From the NCBI RefSeq assembly GCF_003144195.1, contig NW_020290008.1:248001-312000 (forward strand): a stretch of DNA of 64,000 nt, written 5' to 3'. Positions 1 to 11,002 of the stretch are shown here, piece after piece (the first letter of the stretch is position 1; every line of letters begins with the position of its first letter). Made by a program: the position numbers and the translations under genes. Source of the DNA: Ceraceosorus guamensis. Its lineage: Eukaryota; Basidiomycota; Exobasidiomycetes; Ceraceosorales; Ceraceosoraceae. Below the pieces are notes generated by a model. That model searched no databases. It worked only from the letters and a program-made list of their open reading frames with translations, and was not told the origin of the DNA.

Positions 1-334
1 GTGACAAGAGCTGCGAGATCTGACTCATCGGAGGGATGACGGTGACGGCAGAGCCTAGACTGATGAGCTTCAGTCGAGCTACACATACCGTACACACGTA
101 GCTAATCTTGCAGCACCGCACGGATTGATGGCAGACGCGCGAGAAGGTGCGTCACGAGCGAGTCACGAGTCACGAGTAAGTCGGTCACTGACTCGTGCAT
201 GCATCATAACCGAACTGCCGCGCACGTCTGACTCGAGCTCTAAATTCACCTACATCTTCGCTTCCTCCTTCACATCCATCAGACCCATCCGGCTATACTT
301 GTAACAATCGACTCGGCCAACACTTGTGTCAATC
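1..334. other. Intergenic / SNZ1 upstream region
   Basis: No gene is supported here. Positions 151-178 carry a cluster of the motif TCACGAG(T), which recurs in other intergenic stretches of the window. The last 80 bases or so are probably the SNZ1 5' leader, because the first in-frame ATG is at 335. Confidence 0.6.
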
Positions 335-1622
335 ATGTCTTCGGAGCACCCAACGATCTTGCCAGCCGTCAACGGCGTGAACGGCACCAATGGATCGGCT
401 GCAGCGCCTTCCAGGTCTGCCGCACCTGCTGCTGCTGCTGCCGCTTCAGCACACGGACCCAGCGGAACTTTTGGCGTCAAGTCTGGTCTTGCTCAGATGC
501 TCAAGGGAGGCGTCATCATGGTGCGTTCACTCAGCAGGCTTGGCTCCTCGCTGTAGGAGGAGAGGCTCTACGAAATTCTCGTAATTCCCGAGGCTCACGC
601 TGCCTTGCACCCTGCTTGGCACTTCGCAGGACGTCGTCAACGCTGAGCAGGCGCGCATTGCCGAAGAGGCAGGCGCTTGCGCCGTCATGGCCCTGGAAAG
701 AGTACCAGCTGACATCCGCGTGGAAGGCGGTGTCGCCCGTATGTCAGACCCTAAGATGATCAAGGAGATCATCGAGGCTGTCACCATCCCCGTCATGGCC
801 AAGTGCCGCATTGGTCACTTCGTCGAGGCTCAGATTTTGCAGGTGAGTACAGACGTTGTCCGGCGCGACATTGAGCGGCGTACGGAGCGGTGTTGTCGTC
901 GCCAGGTAGCTCTAGGCAAGGAACTTCTGCGCGATTGTTGCCTCGCAGCTGCTCTGCTCTGTTCGAGGCTTGCATCTGAGCTGACGCATCTTGGACCTCA
1001 TCACTTCTGCTCAACATAGTCCATCAACGTCGACTACATTGACGAGTCCGAAGTGTTGACGCCCGCAGATGACTATCACCACATCGCCAAGCACCAGTTC
1101 AAGATTCCTTTTGTGTGCGGATGCCGAAACCTCGGCGAGGCCTTGAGGCGCATCTCTGAGGGCGCAGCCATGATCCGTACCAAGGGCGAGGCAGGCACTG
1201 GAAACGTTGTAGAGGCGGTTCACCATCAGCGCACAGTCCAAGCAGAGATCCGACGAGCTGCTGGTATGAGCGATGAGGAGCTGTACGCATACGCCAAGGA
1301 GATCTCCGCTCCCTACCACCTGCTCAAGGAGACCGCCCGACTGAAGCGCTTGCCAGTCGTCAACTTTGCCGCTGGAGGTGTTGCTACTCCCGCAGATGCA
1401 GCGCTCATGATGCAGCTCGGCAGCGACGGTGTATTCGTCGGTTCGGGCATCTTCAAGGGACAGAATCAGGCAGCTAGAGCCAAGGCCATTGTCCAAGCTG
1501 TGGCACACTACGATTCTCCCGAGAAGCTTGCCGAAGTCTCCACCGACCTCGGCGAGGCTATGGTTGGCTTGACCATCAGCGATAACATGAAAGGCGGCAA
1601 GCTCTCTCAGCGTGGCTGGTAA
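335..1622 (+). CDS. SNZ1: Pyridoxal 5'-phosphate synthase, PdxS/SNZ subunit
   Basis: Exons are 335-520, 630-842 and 1020-1622, about 333 aa, with introns GTGCGT...CGCAG and GTGAGT...ATAG. This is the synthase subunit of the PLP synthase complex. It makes vitamin B6 from ribose 5-phosphate, glyceraldehyde 3-phosphate and ammonia, normally together with the SNO/PdxT glutaminase. No PdxT gene is visible in the window. Family blocks are unmistakable: [15 protein letters not shown] with the catalytic Asp rebuilt across intron 1, then [35 protein letters not shown] with a catalytic Lys, [11 protein letters not shown] with the second Lys, and [12 protein letters not shown] near the C-terminus. The N-terminal 45 residues are a poly-Ala/Ser extension absent from bacterial PdxS. 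The upstream GTG at 326 is not a eukaryotic start, so ATG 335 is preferred. Function is assigned from family knowledge with high certainty. Confidence 0.96.
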
Positions 1623-2679
1623 AAGATCGAACCCAAGAGCAGCCTCCTTTCACGTATCTATCCCATTTCAACATGATTTTATTGTCGACCCCACCTCCGT
1701 CTTCTTGCCTCACCTGCATTTTCTATCATCATCACCACCATCTCATTCGAAGGTCAAGATCCTGTCAACAAAGCCAAGATGTAGAGTCCCTTCTTTCCAA
1801 GATCGCGCTGCTGATCTTGGTGTAGAGTCCACACGTCAAAAATGCAAATTTCAATGCTCACATCGTCATCGCCGCTCACCACCTCGCAACAGGCGGCTTG
1901 TTTGCCAAGAACGAGTGTCAGCTCAAAGATTGAGTATCAGCGTACACGCGGTGCCGTTCTCATACTCTTCTGTGAAGGCTTGTGCTACTCATGCATCGCT
2001 CCCATCTGAAGGCTGCGGTCTATATCACGTCAGCGCAGGCGAAATGGAGCGCAAGAGCGCGGCTGACTTGCTGCATGGCACCCGACGCTCATCACGATTC
2101 ACAGCTGCTATGGTCACGAGTTCCGAGGAATTATGAGATGCGAGTCATGCCAATGAAATCACACGTGAGAGCATGCTACTGCAGCCCAATCCATGGCGCC
2201 GACCGCTCGATCGCGCTCCGGGGATGGCTCCCCTCGGCACCGTGCTGCCGAGAGGGCCAGCCACAAACCGCAGGCTTACATATACATAAGCAAAACATGA
2301 CGATTCGGAGTGAAGTTATGGACTGTTGCTTTGACGAGCGCATTCATCACAATCACCAATCAAGAATAATGTCTGCTGCGCTTAATTGAGACTTGCCGTC
2401 CTTCTCGGGAGCCGCGCGACCTATACCGCACCGTAGCGCGCCCTGCCAAGTGACGTTGCGCGGGCACTGCTGTCTGCCCGAGGTACCCAAGGTCGTGCCC
2501 GCTCGAGGTTGCTGCAATGAGTGCCTCCCCTTATTCTGATTGGGAAAAGCAAAAGAACGGCCATGGCCGAGTGAGCGCTCGAAGGGCTCCCTCATCCCTC
2601 ATTGTACGCTACGATCAGCTCATTGCAATCACCAGCTACCAACACTTTCACCGATCACTTCCGACTTGCGAACAGAACG
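1623..2679. other. Intergenic, SNZ1 3' region and chorismate mutase promoter
   Basis: No supported gene. Open frames here lack family resemblance and codon structure. An AATCAAGAATAAT element near 2358 matches a motif repeated elsewhere in the window. The last 100 bases or so should be the leader of the secreted chorismate mutase. Confidence 0.5.
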
Positions 2680-3681
2680 ATGCGCTGTTTGGGCATCTGG
2701 TCGCTTGCAGCAGCGCTGCTGCGCCTGTGCATGGCTACGTTGCCTGACGAGCAATTGCCTCCCCTCCCGCTAACGGGTCAGTCGGTGCCGATCCCACATG
2801 GTCATTTGTCGGAAGACGACGTAAGCCTGGCTGCTGTGCGCTCAGCCCTGGACGCGCTGCAGCAATCCATCGTGCATTCTGTGCTTGCTCGTGCTGCGCT
2901 TCCGCTGGATGGCAGGACCATCGCATCGGAAAAGCCGTTGCTCAAGGCTATCTTTGCTGCGTCTTACAACTCGAGCATCGATTCGGATCTACCAGAAAGG
3001 CTCTTCGCGTCGATAGCCCCTGATCCTCCGTACCTTTACTACATCCGTGATGGGGCAGCAGCAGAGAGGTACGGTGATAGGGAGCACCACAGCAGCCCGA
3101 AGGATTTGATCGATGCATACTATCAGGACGTCCTACCTCACCTACTACGCAGAGCACCAGAGAATGCATCTGCCAATGTAGAAGACGGTCAGACGCAAGT
3201 GCCCAACGTCAGCACCTTGACCGCTCTAGCAAGCGCGCAAGTTCTGCAATCGCTAAGCGCCCGGGTGCATCTCGGACGAGCAGCAGGGCAAGCCAAATAC
3301 CTAGCAGATCCACTCTCGTACTGCGATCTGGCCAAACGAGGAAATGTTGTTGCATTGCGGGACAAAGTGAGGAACAAGGCTCAAGAGCAGAGCGTCTTGC
3401 GCAAGCTGTACTCTCAAATGCAAGCTTGGTCGCACACTCCAAACTTCTCCGGCGACTCCAAGGTACCGACGTTGAACTTTACGGTGCCTGCAACCATCAA
3501 TCCTCTTCCTATGGTCGAGTTGTACAGGATGTGAGCAGATCGAGGCCTTGATCCTACATAGCATTGAGACGTTCTCATGAGGAAGATGACCGAGCTCCTC
3601 TCTCTAATTAGCGCCGTCATTCCCACCACGACGGACGTTCAGGTATCAACGCTGCTCGCATACAGTGTCGAGCGCTGCTGA
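2680..3681 (+). CDS. Secreted AroQ-type chorismate mutase (Cmu1-like)
   Basis: Exons 2680-3530 and 3612-3681 give 306 aa. The 81-nt intron (GTGAGC...ATTAG) restores the last helix, which reads IAVIPTTTDVQV and aligns with the yeast Aro7 C-terminal helix. The N-terminus MRCLGIWSLAAALLRLCMA is a plausible signal peptide, which housekeeping cytosolic Aro7 lacks. The rest is all-helical AroQ fold. Active-site residues of yeast chorismate mutase map with exact local spacing: Arg16 to R54, Arg157 to R195, Lys168 to K206, Asn194 to N232, Glu198 to E236, Thr242 to T290. Glu246 is replaced by Gln (Q294), the residue used in E. coli chorismate mutase. The reaction is chorismate to prephenate. A secreted form resembles Ustilago maydis Cmu1, which lowers salicylate in the host plant. 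That role here is inference. The gene converges on the kinase-lipase gene. Confidence 0.88.
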
Positions 3682-3938
3682 ATGATCACGCAGAAACAGC
3701 GTCACACCGCAGTCTGCTTGAACAGACGCACCACACAAACCTCGGCTTAATCGCGCTCGTGATCTCAAGGCACTCCGGCAGGTGCGCCCCCTCTGCCCCT
3801 CCCGGTATCTGATGCGCACGCCCTCAGATCTGCGTTACGGAGTGAAAGTGATCTTTCAAGGGAATCGGTCGTGAGTATATTTAAAGGATGTTCGTGGAGT
3901 GATGCGCAATCCTACAATCGCAGGCAGGCCGAAAAAGA

Positions 3939-6900
3939 CTATCGATCACCAGGGGTAAAGACTCTGGTGCGAAGTGAAGAAGGATCGTTCTCAAAGCTCT
4001 GCACGATATCGTCGATCGCCACGTTGCTCGCCGTCCTTCTCATCCTCGGATGGGCAGCGCTGGGCAAAGGATCGTGGAAATTGCCCAAAGCTGGTGCGCC
4101 TGCCGATTGTTGATACCGCATGCCCGCTTCGGCCCTGTCCCGAGCTGCGGTGAGCGACATGCTCTGCAAGCTGTTGGACAAATTTCGTCGATGCTTGTCG
4201 CTGTGACGCGGGGCGTTGCTGGTCGTGTGCGAGCTCTGGGCAAATGTGGCTTGTCCATGACCGGTGCTGCGACTGTGACTGTGTCCTGAGTCATTGCTGG
4301 TACTGGACTTCGCAGAGTGTCCAGTTCGATCACTTTGACTGCGCTGCATGTCAGCTGATCTGCTGCCATTGGCGGGCCCTCCCGCGTCGGACTGTGCTCG
4401 CTTTGCTTCAGCCTCGGCTCCGAGAGCTTTCTTTGCGACGTTGGCGGGCTGAGCCGCAGAAGCGGCCCTCCGTGCAGCCTCGTCAAATTCCGCCCACTCG
4501 GCTTCCTCTTCCTTTGTCCGACCTGAGCGCTCTCTTTGTCCTTGCTGTCCGGCAGTCTCGCTGTCCGACTCTGTCCCCCTCTCGACCTTGTACGAGCCAG
4601 CCTTTTCGCCCGTGCGAGGCTCTACAGACTCGCCGCGTTCGTTGACCATGCCTGCTCTCATTTCGGAATCCACAGTCTGTCGGCTAGTGTCACGCTGGAT
4701 AGACTTGCGCTTGTCTCGCTTGTCCAGCGCTGTGCGCACAAAGTGCCTGGCGGACTGCAGTGCTTTGCGAGAAGCGTCGAGGAAGAGGAAAGCTTGAAAG
4801 ACATGCACGCAGTCTTCGTACAGCTCATGTCTAACTGCCACTCCCGATTTGCTTGCCTTGTGTGCAAGCAAGGTCCCTTCGTCTCGAAGTACCTCGGCAT
4901 CGCCGCACTGAATAAGTAAGGGAGGCAAGCCCCGCATGTCGCCGAAAAGCGCTGTGGCGAGGGCACACGCTTGTCAGTAAGACGTGCGAGACCGATCTAT
5001 TGGCGGCAACTCACGACTTGCATATGGATGGGTGATGTACTTTTCAATGTTGTCACCCAAGTAAGCAGCGACTGGATTCATGTGGTTGCCGCTGACAGGC
5101 ATAGGCAAATAGTCAAAGGCCGAATTAGTCTCCCACGAGTCGCAGGACATGGTGAGGTCGACCCAAGGGCTGAAGAGGATGGCCCCAGAAGGCAGATCGT
5201 AGCCGTTGTCCCTGAGGTAGTACATGAGTGCAAAGGCGAGCCCTCCACCTGCAGAGTCAGCACCGATCACAATGTTGCTCGGTGGGATGCCGAGGTCTTC
5301 GGTTAAGCGGAACCAAGACGAAACAACATCGTGAAGGGGTCCAGGAAATTTGCAGTCGGGCGCGAGCCGGTAGTTGATGCCAAATATTCTGCACTCCGTG
5401 TACTTGGACAGGGCGATTGTCAAAGGTCGATGGGTGACTGCGGACATGATGAAATAGGCGCCTCCGTGAATGTATAGGATCACGCGTTCTTTTTCCCTAG
5501 ATTTGCCGGACCTCCAATCCGATTGAAGCCTCCGCCAGGTCTGTTTGCCAACGACCCATTCGCCTGTCAATTCGCGCTTTCCATCTTCCTGAGCATCCAC
5601 CTCGGCCAGTAGACCCCTCAGATTGCGTTTCTTGACTCTGAAAGAGACAGGCGTAATCAATCCGTCCTTGGGCACCGGCAAGAAGGAGCTGAGCTCAAAG
5701 AACGACTGCATGCCAGCGATCGTTGCGAACTGGGTATACTGTGCCGAGTCACGCATGATTCTGGTGAACACGCTCATCTCGATACCCCAAGACTTTTTTG
5801 GTGGTCCGTATACCGCATGAGAAGCAATGGCCGAGGTGATGGAGATGCCTTGATTAATAAAGAAGGGAATGTACTGCCAGACTTTGCTGATCGTCATTTC
5901 TGGCTTTTCTTGCATCTCAGCGGTGGGATCGACGCGCGCCGATGATGGCAATTGAGCCGACTTGTACTGATCCAGAAGAGTGTCCAACGTTGCGTCTTTC
6001 TTCTCTGGCTTCTTGCTGGCCGCCCTTCTGCCGGGCGTCATCGTTTGGTCTGACAGTCCGGACGTGGAGCGCGCAGGACTTGACTGACCGGATTTCGCGC
6101 CATCGTCTGAGATCGGGTGACCCTCGGAATTACCAGCAGGGTTCTCACCATGGGCGGTGGCTTCTGCAGCTGCGGCGACAGCTGCTGTGCCACTCCGCCG
6201 AGATGTCGGCGCAGTGCCACCTGCGATGCAGAAGGGAGCATCGCGACCAGCACCCTTGGCGGTAGTACTCTTGGACGCTATTACCTCGGGGTCTGCCATT
6301 TGGATTAGGGAGCCCTCGGGAGTAGGCACAACCGAAGAGGAGGGCGTCAAGGTCGAAGTCGACACGTCGCGATCCGCAGCTGCTCCTTCGTGAGTAGGAG
6401 AATGAAGCAGTGAGTCACCACGCTTGTGCAAGCTGATGTTCGTCGCTACCTTGATCAAAGAGTGCAGCTTCTCCTCTGGAATGTCCTTTGAGTGTTGCTG
6501 GCGAAGATGATGAAGTTTCTGCAAGTACGACACTGTCTCTACCGCCGTCACTGCTCTGCCAAACTTTTCCTTGGCTGTCAAGTGGCGCTTCGCGCTTTCC
6601 TTGAGGCAGCAGCCCCTGTGTTCGTCAGGAGTATCCTCGTGCAAGTCTGGGAGATCCGCAAGCCATGGATGCTTGAGGGCTTGTTCTGGTGTGAAACGCT
6701 TTTCGGCGGGGCACAGACACTTCAGGATGAATTCTTTGGCCGAGTCTGAAACTTCGCCCCAGTACTTCGGCTCAAATTCGACCTTCATCCCGATGATCTG
6801 CTGAAACAGCGTCGGCTGATCCTCGCCATAGAAGGGTGTGTATCCTGCCAGGAGACAATAAGCGATGACTCCAGCAGACCAAATGTCGACTGGCGGTCCG

Positions 6901-8038
6901 TAACCCTTTCCGAGCAGGACCTCTGGCGCAACATACTGCGGGCTTCCACATGCAGTCATCAGCAGACCTTCGTCCGGAATAAACTTGCTCAAGCCAAAGT
7001 CCGAGATGACAATATCGCTCGGTTCCTTCTTCTCCCGTAGCAGGATATTCTCCGGTTTGAGGTCGCGATGAATGATGTCTTGTTTGTGCAGGTAGGCAAC
7101 ACCTTCGAAGATCTGCCTGACGATATGCCTAGCATCCAGCTCGTTGTAGAAGACCTTTTCCACAAGCCTATCAAACAGCTCTCCACCTCGGCACAAGTCA
7201 GTCACGATGAAGACGCCTTCCTTTGTCTCGTACAAATCCCACATTTTGATGCTGAAACAACATGCGGGTCGGTCTCTCTTAGAGGTCAGCTCGCAACCCA
7301 GTGTGGATCAGCCCAGGCGCGAATCGGCGACTCACACGTGAGGATGCTCTACCTTGCCCAAGATGTGGATCTCCTCCTGAAGCATCTTCTCGCTATTCTC
7401 CTTCAGGGGTTTTTTGGCAATGATCTTGAGAGCTCGTTCAGTCCCTGTCGACTTTTCGACGCACGACTTGACCACCGCAAAGCTGCCTTGGCCAAGTACA
7501 TGTGGCAAGACGTTGTACTTTTTCGAGAGGGCTCCAGGAAGCAGCGGAGATCCGTCGTCCTCCGTCTGTCATCGCAAGATAAAAGGGAAGACCGGAGTGC
7601 AGAAGATCAGCCACATTCAGACCTTGAGCTCAGGCGTGCGCACATGAATGCTTATCCGTAGCTTGCTCAGTCGAGGTCGAGCAGCCACACCATCTTCGGC
7701 GCTAAGCGACCCAAAGCAAGGCGAGTACTCACGTCTTTGAACCAGCTCCTGAAAGCGGAGTGCAAGTGATGTCCCACCATTCTGACTTTTTCTCTCCTTT
7801 TGCCCTTAACTCTCTGCGTATGTCTTCTGTTCAAGAGCTCACCAAACAAGCTCTCCTTTCTATGTACGTTGACGGCAATTTGGGTGATGTGGGGTTGTTC
7901 TGCGCCACTATCGCTCTCGCCTTCGCCGCTCTCTGGTTCTGAGGGATGGGGCGAAGAGGTGCGCAGAGCTAGTAGCTTTGATTGGGGAGTGGATGGAGGG
8001 CTGATGGAATGCAGATTTGGACCCGACTTGAAGTTCAT
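3939..8038 (-). CDS. CaMK-type Ser/Thr kinase fused to HSL-family alpha/beta hydrolase
   Basis: Exons in transcript order are 8038-7733, 7565-7336, 7251-5015 and 4951-3939, giving 1261 aa with closing phases. A Ser/Gly/Glu-rich N-terminus of about 115 aa leads into a CaMK-like kinase: loop GQGSFAVVK, ALKIIAKK, HRDLKPEN near residue 242, DFGLSKF, YVAPEVL and a final HPWL near 375. It is followed by a possible autoinhibitory/calmodulin segment (FGRAVTAVETVSYLQKL). After a low-complexity linker, residues about 610-990 form a hormone-sensitive-lipase-type hydrolase. They carry the oxyanion motif YIHGGAYF near 772, nucleophile GADSAGG near 843, FSPWVDL, CGDAEVLRDE with the catalytic Asp near 940, and DCVHVFQ with the His near 974. 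About 270 disordered residues end the protein. The 2237-nt third exon spans both domains without a stop. The alternative is two genes that happen to share a frame. Confidence 0.82.
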
Positions 8039-8520
8039 GGAAGGAAGTGAGGCGGAAGAGTAGGTGGCTCGCTAATGATCGACAGCTTTCGCTCTACAGC
8101 TTACTTAATCGCCTTTGTCTCTTGCGCCGATGGCAAGACCAAGGTGTAGCACGAGGTGGGCGCACCGCTGCTGTTTAACCACTTGGTTTCCGCCTCCCAC
8201 AGTCCTGCGGCACGCTAGGGGCCGCGAGTCGATAGGGATAGATTTGGGCGAGATGAGCTCGTGAATGCTGAGCAAAGTCGAGGCTGGAGCAGGGGATGTG
8301 TGAGTTAGAGACGCGCTTCCCAAGGAGAGCGCTGTGGTCGAGGAAGTCGATGAGCATAGGTAGCCATCCAAGTCGCGAGTGGTATGAACGTGCATGCCAG
8401 AAGCGCGAAGTCGACAAAGTCCGTTTCAAACGTCGCATGTACAGACAGGCACAGCTCAGCAGCGCCTGCACTTCGGCGCGATACGTCAGAGGCTGATGAC
8501 GCGAGGTCCCTTGGGTTGGC

Positions 8521-8584
8521 TGCTGCCGCTGATGCTGATGCTGATGCTGCTGCTGCTGCTACTGCTGCTGCTGCTGCTGCTGCT
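8521..8584. repeat. CTG/GAT-CTG triplet microsatellite
   Basis: Three GATGCT units run into an interrupted (CTG)n tract with a single ACT interruption. It lies in noncoding DNA upstream of the kinase-lipase gene. One frame through it gives a poly-Leu stretch and the opposite strand poly-Ala, which explains the misleading open frames here. Confidence 0.9.
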
Positions 8585-8902
8585 TGCACACATCATGCAC
8601 GCGGAGCGTCATCAGCCAGAGAGCAACAGCTTATGCGTGGGGTGTATAGGCTCGCTCCTGCTGCTATAGGCATGCATTGCAGAAGGGCTGTGCAAGCTGA
8701 TTGGGTCAGTGCAGCGTGAGTCGATCACACAGTCGTGAGTCCAAGTCCGGTCAAGTACGTGCTGCTGAGTGCATATGAGTGGGCGCGCGCACGCACGCGC
8801 TTGTCAGCAGGTGCATGTTTCGCGTGAATGTGCGCGTGGAAAGCTGCTCCCGATGCGACCTCGATCGCGTACGTGAATCACAAATCAATCAGAATGAATT
8901 GA

Positions 8903-8924
8903 AATCAAGAATAGAATCTTGATT
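8903..8924. repeat. Inverted repeat AATCAAGA...TCTTGATT
   Basis: Two 8-bp arms are separated by 6 bp. The left arm belongs to the AATCAAGAAT family also seen at about 2358, 46149-46173 and 60927. Function unknown. Confidence 0.75.
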
Positions 8925-11002
8925 CACATTCCAGTCAAGATGTGAATCTGGAGCGAGGATCAGCGGCAGGCGGCAGCCGGGTGCAGAGCGCGGGCACGGC
9001 TCGCCCTTATTCCATACACAGTGTGAGTTCGAGTGGCCTGTATCCTCCATCCCGTGTCCACGTCGAGAGCGCGAGGTATTGACAAGCCTGCCGTCATTCA
9101 CACTCGCGATTCATTTGTTCTATTCACTGTTGCTTCATGGCGAGTGTAGCCACCCAAACAGCAAGCTGCTGCCGCTGTCTAGCTGTCGGATGGCCCCTTC
9201 CATACTCTTCGATTGGGGCGCACGCGCCAAATGCGTATCGAGAGCTTGCTGCCCTCTCATGGATAGGAGAAATGCAAAGCTACTACGCAAGAGCCCTGTG
9301 GGAGCTTCAAGGTACAGACGGCAGAGGCAACAACATTCCGCCTTCACCTCCCTCGCGTTCACGCTTCTGAATGCAGACCTGAGGATAGGGCACATCTTTG
9401 AGCGGCCCCGTCGCCCGCTCAGGCAGAGTGCATGCATGTCCTTCCTGGAACTTCTCTCAGTCAAGTTCGTGGCAAGTTTGTCTGAATCGTACCTGTGCAT
9501 TCACTTCCCCGCAATCTGCATGCAACGGACGAGACGTGGATGGCAGTCTTGAGTCAGACTGCTCGACGCCACGCACTGGTATGCAACGCGTATACATGGC
9601 ACATCCGATTTGCATGCGATCATAGCGAGATGCTACCCCCGGATAGCGAGCATCTCTGCCGGAAACCGCTCCTTGCTGCTCAGGGGTCGTCGTATAGGCA
9701 CGCGCGGCTGCGGCTGCATCGAATGGGTTTGTGGGTTATAGCTCAAGCATTTCGCAACATGATAATGACAACAACACATCATTGCTTGAGCCTCCATTCC
9801 TTTCATCGCCTGGGAGGATCAACTCAGGGCCCGTGTCCATGTATCGTGTGGACGCGGGTGCGAAGTTCACGACGAGCAGTGACCGATCGCGTCGAGCTGC
9901 GCGCCATGTAGCATAGCTAGAGGAGATTAAGCGGTAACGGTGACCAATGATCATGCTCGTGGACGACGAGTCGAAGCTCGCTGTTGAGCTCCGATCGATC
10001 TCCGGCCTGAGTGGACGGGACGCAGAGCTGAGCATGTCCACTTGAGCCCCTTGCCGAACACTGCACAAATCTCATTTCGCCTCTTCACGTTGCTGCATTT
10101 CAAACACTCATGAGCTGTACTGCAGCTGTACTCAAACCACACGGTGCTCACTCAGACTGAATGGGCATGGAGAAGATCGAGGACCTGTTCTGCTCCCTTT
10201 CGCTCGTCTTCGCTCTAGATGTTTCCCCACTTACGTATCACGCTGCGAGGCTCGCGTTCCGTCATTACGAGACGCACATTGCACATCGTACTCGGCGCGC
10301 TTCTCAATTCTGGAGATGTCAAGTTCTGGACTTGGCATCACGACTGTCGATGGCTAGGACACGCCTGGCAATCGTGAATGCGAGGAGGGCGAGCAAGCGA
10401 GCTTGGATCCAGCAGCTGGACTCAAGACTTCCAACACAAATCACGAGTGTGAGTCACAGTTCGTGGTTGAGTCTTGAACAGGCTGCATGCCATGCATGCA
10501 GCAGCAGCAAGAGCGGTTTCGCCGCCGTGCTGCTTTCTGCTCAATGGCCCAAGATTCTCTTGTCACGTGCTCTACATTCTGGCCCGCGACTCTTGACTCC
10601 ACAACAACGCGATCAAGCGGCAACCATTCACGATTCCTTGACTCAAGGACTCACATACTGCGTATGCAGCGGCGGCGCTGGCTTACGCGCGCGCGCAGGC
10701 GCAGGCGCAGGCGCAGGACGAAGCCACCAATCAGGCCTGCACGTACGGTACGTGTGATGAAAGCTTCTCATCAAGCTGCATGCTGATTGCTCACCGCACA
10801 ATCAACAATCAAAGCAAGCTGACGACGTCCCGCACGCTTCATCGACCAGCGTCAGCTTCGCTTGCCCTCGAGGCTCATCCTTAGGCGGAGCGAGGTATCG
10901 TTCACGAGAACGCTTGGAAGACACGAGTCAGTCCACGAGTGGGGTCGCTCCGAGAGCCCCAAGTTCGCAAGCGCGACCTTCTAATCCCGGCCACCCTGCA
11001 AC

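Larger units (their letters stand above)
8039..11002. other. Long intergenic spacer with repeats
   Basis: About 3 kb between the divergent kinase-lipase (-) and FAD1 (+) genes. I found no gene with splice structure or family similarity. It holds a CTG-type triplet tract at about 8521-8584, an inverted repeat AATCAAGA...TCTTGATT at 8903-8924, TCACGAGT-type motifs near 10441 and 10921, and a GCGCAG run near 10696. It must contain the promoters of both flanking genes. Confidence 0.5.

Noticed and set aside
3531-3534. Chorismate mutase ending at the in-frame TGA here
   Set aside because: It would lose the catalytic C-terminal helix; the TGA lies in a GTGAGC donor and splicing restores a good match to Aro7.
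5900-6450. Boundary between two genes inside the kinase-lipase locus
   Set aside because: I looked for an intron, stop or promoter-like break in the linker and saw none in the sense frame; kept as one gene but flagged as the main uncertainty.
9000-9060. Possible tRNA arm around GAGTTCGAGT
   Set aside because: No matching acceptor, D or anticodon stem could be formed nearby.
10161-10757. 198-codon open frame in the long spacer
   Set aside because: No motif, no splice partners, and it ends in the GCGCAG repeat; composition is unlike neighbouring genes.
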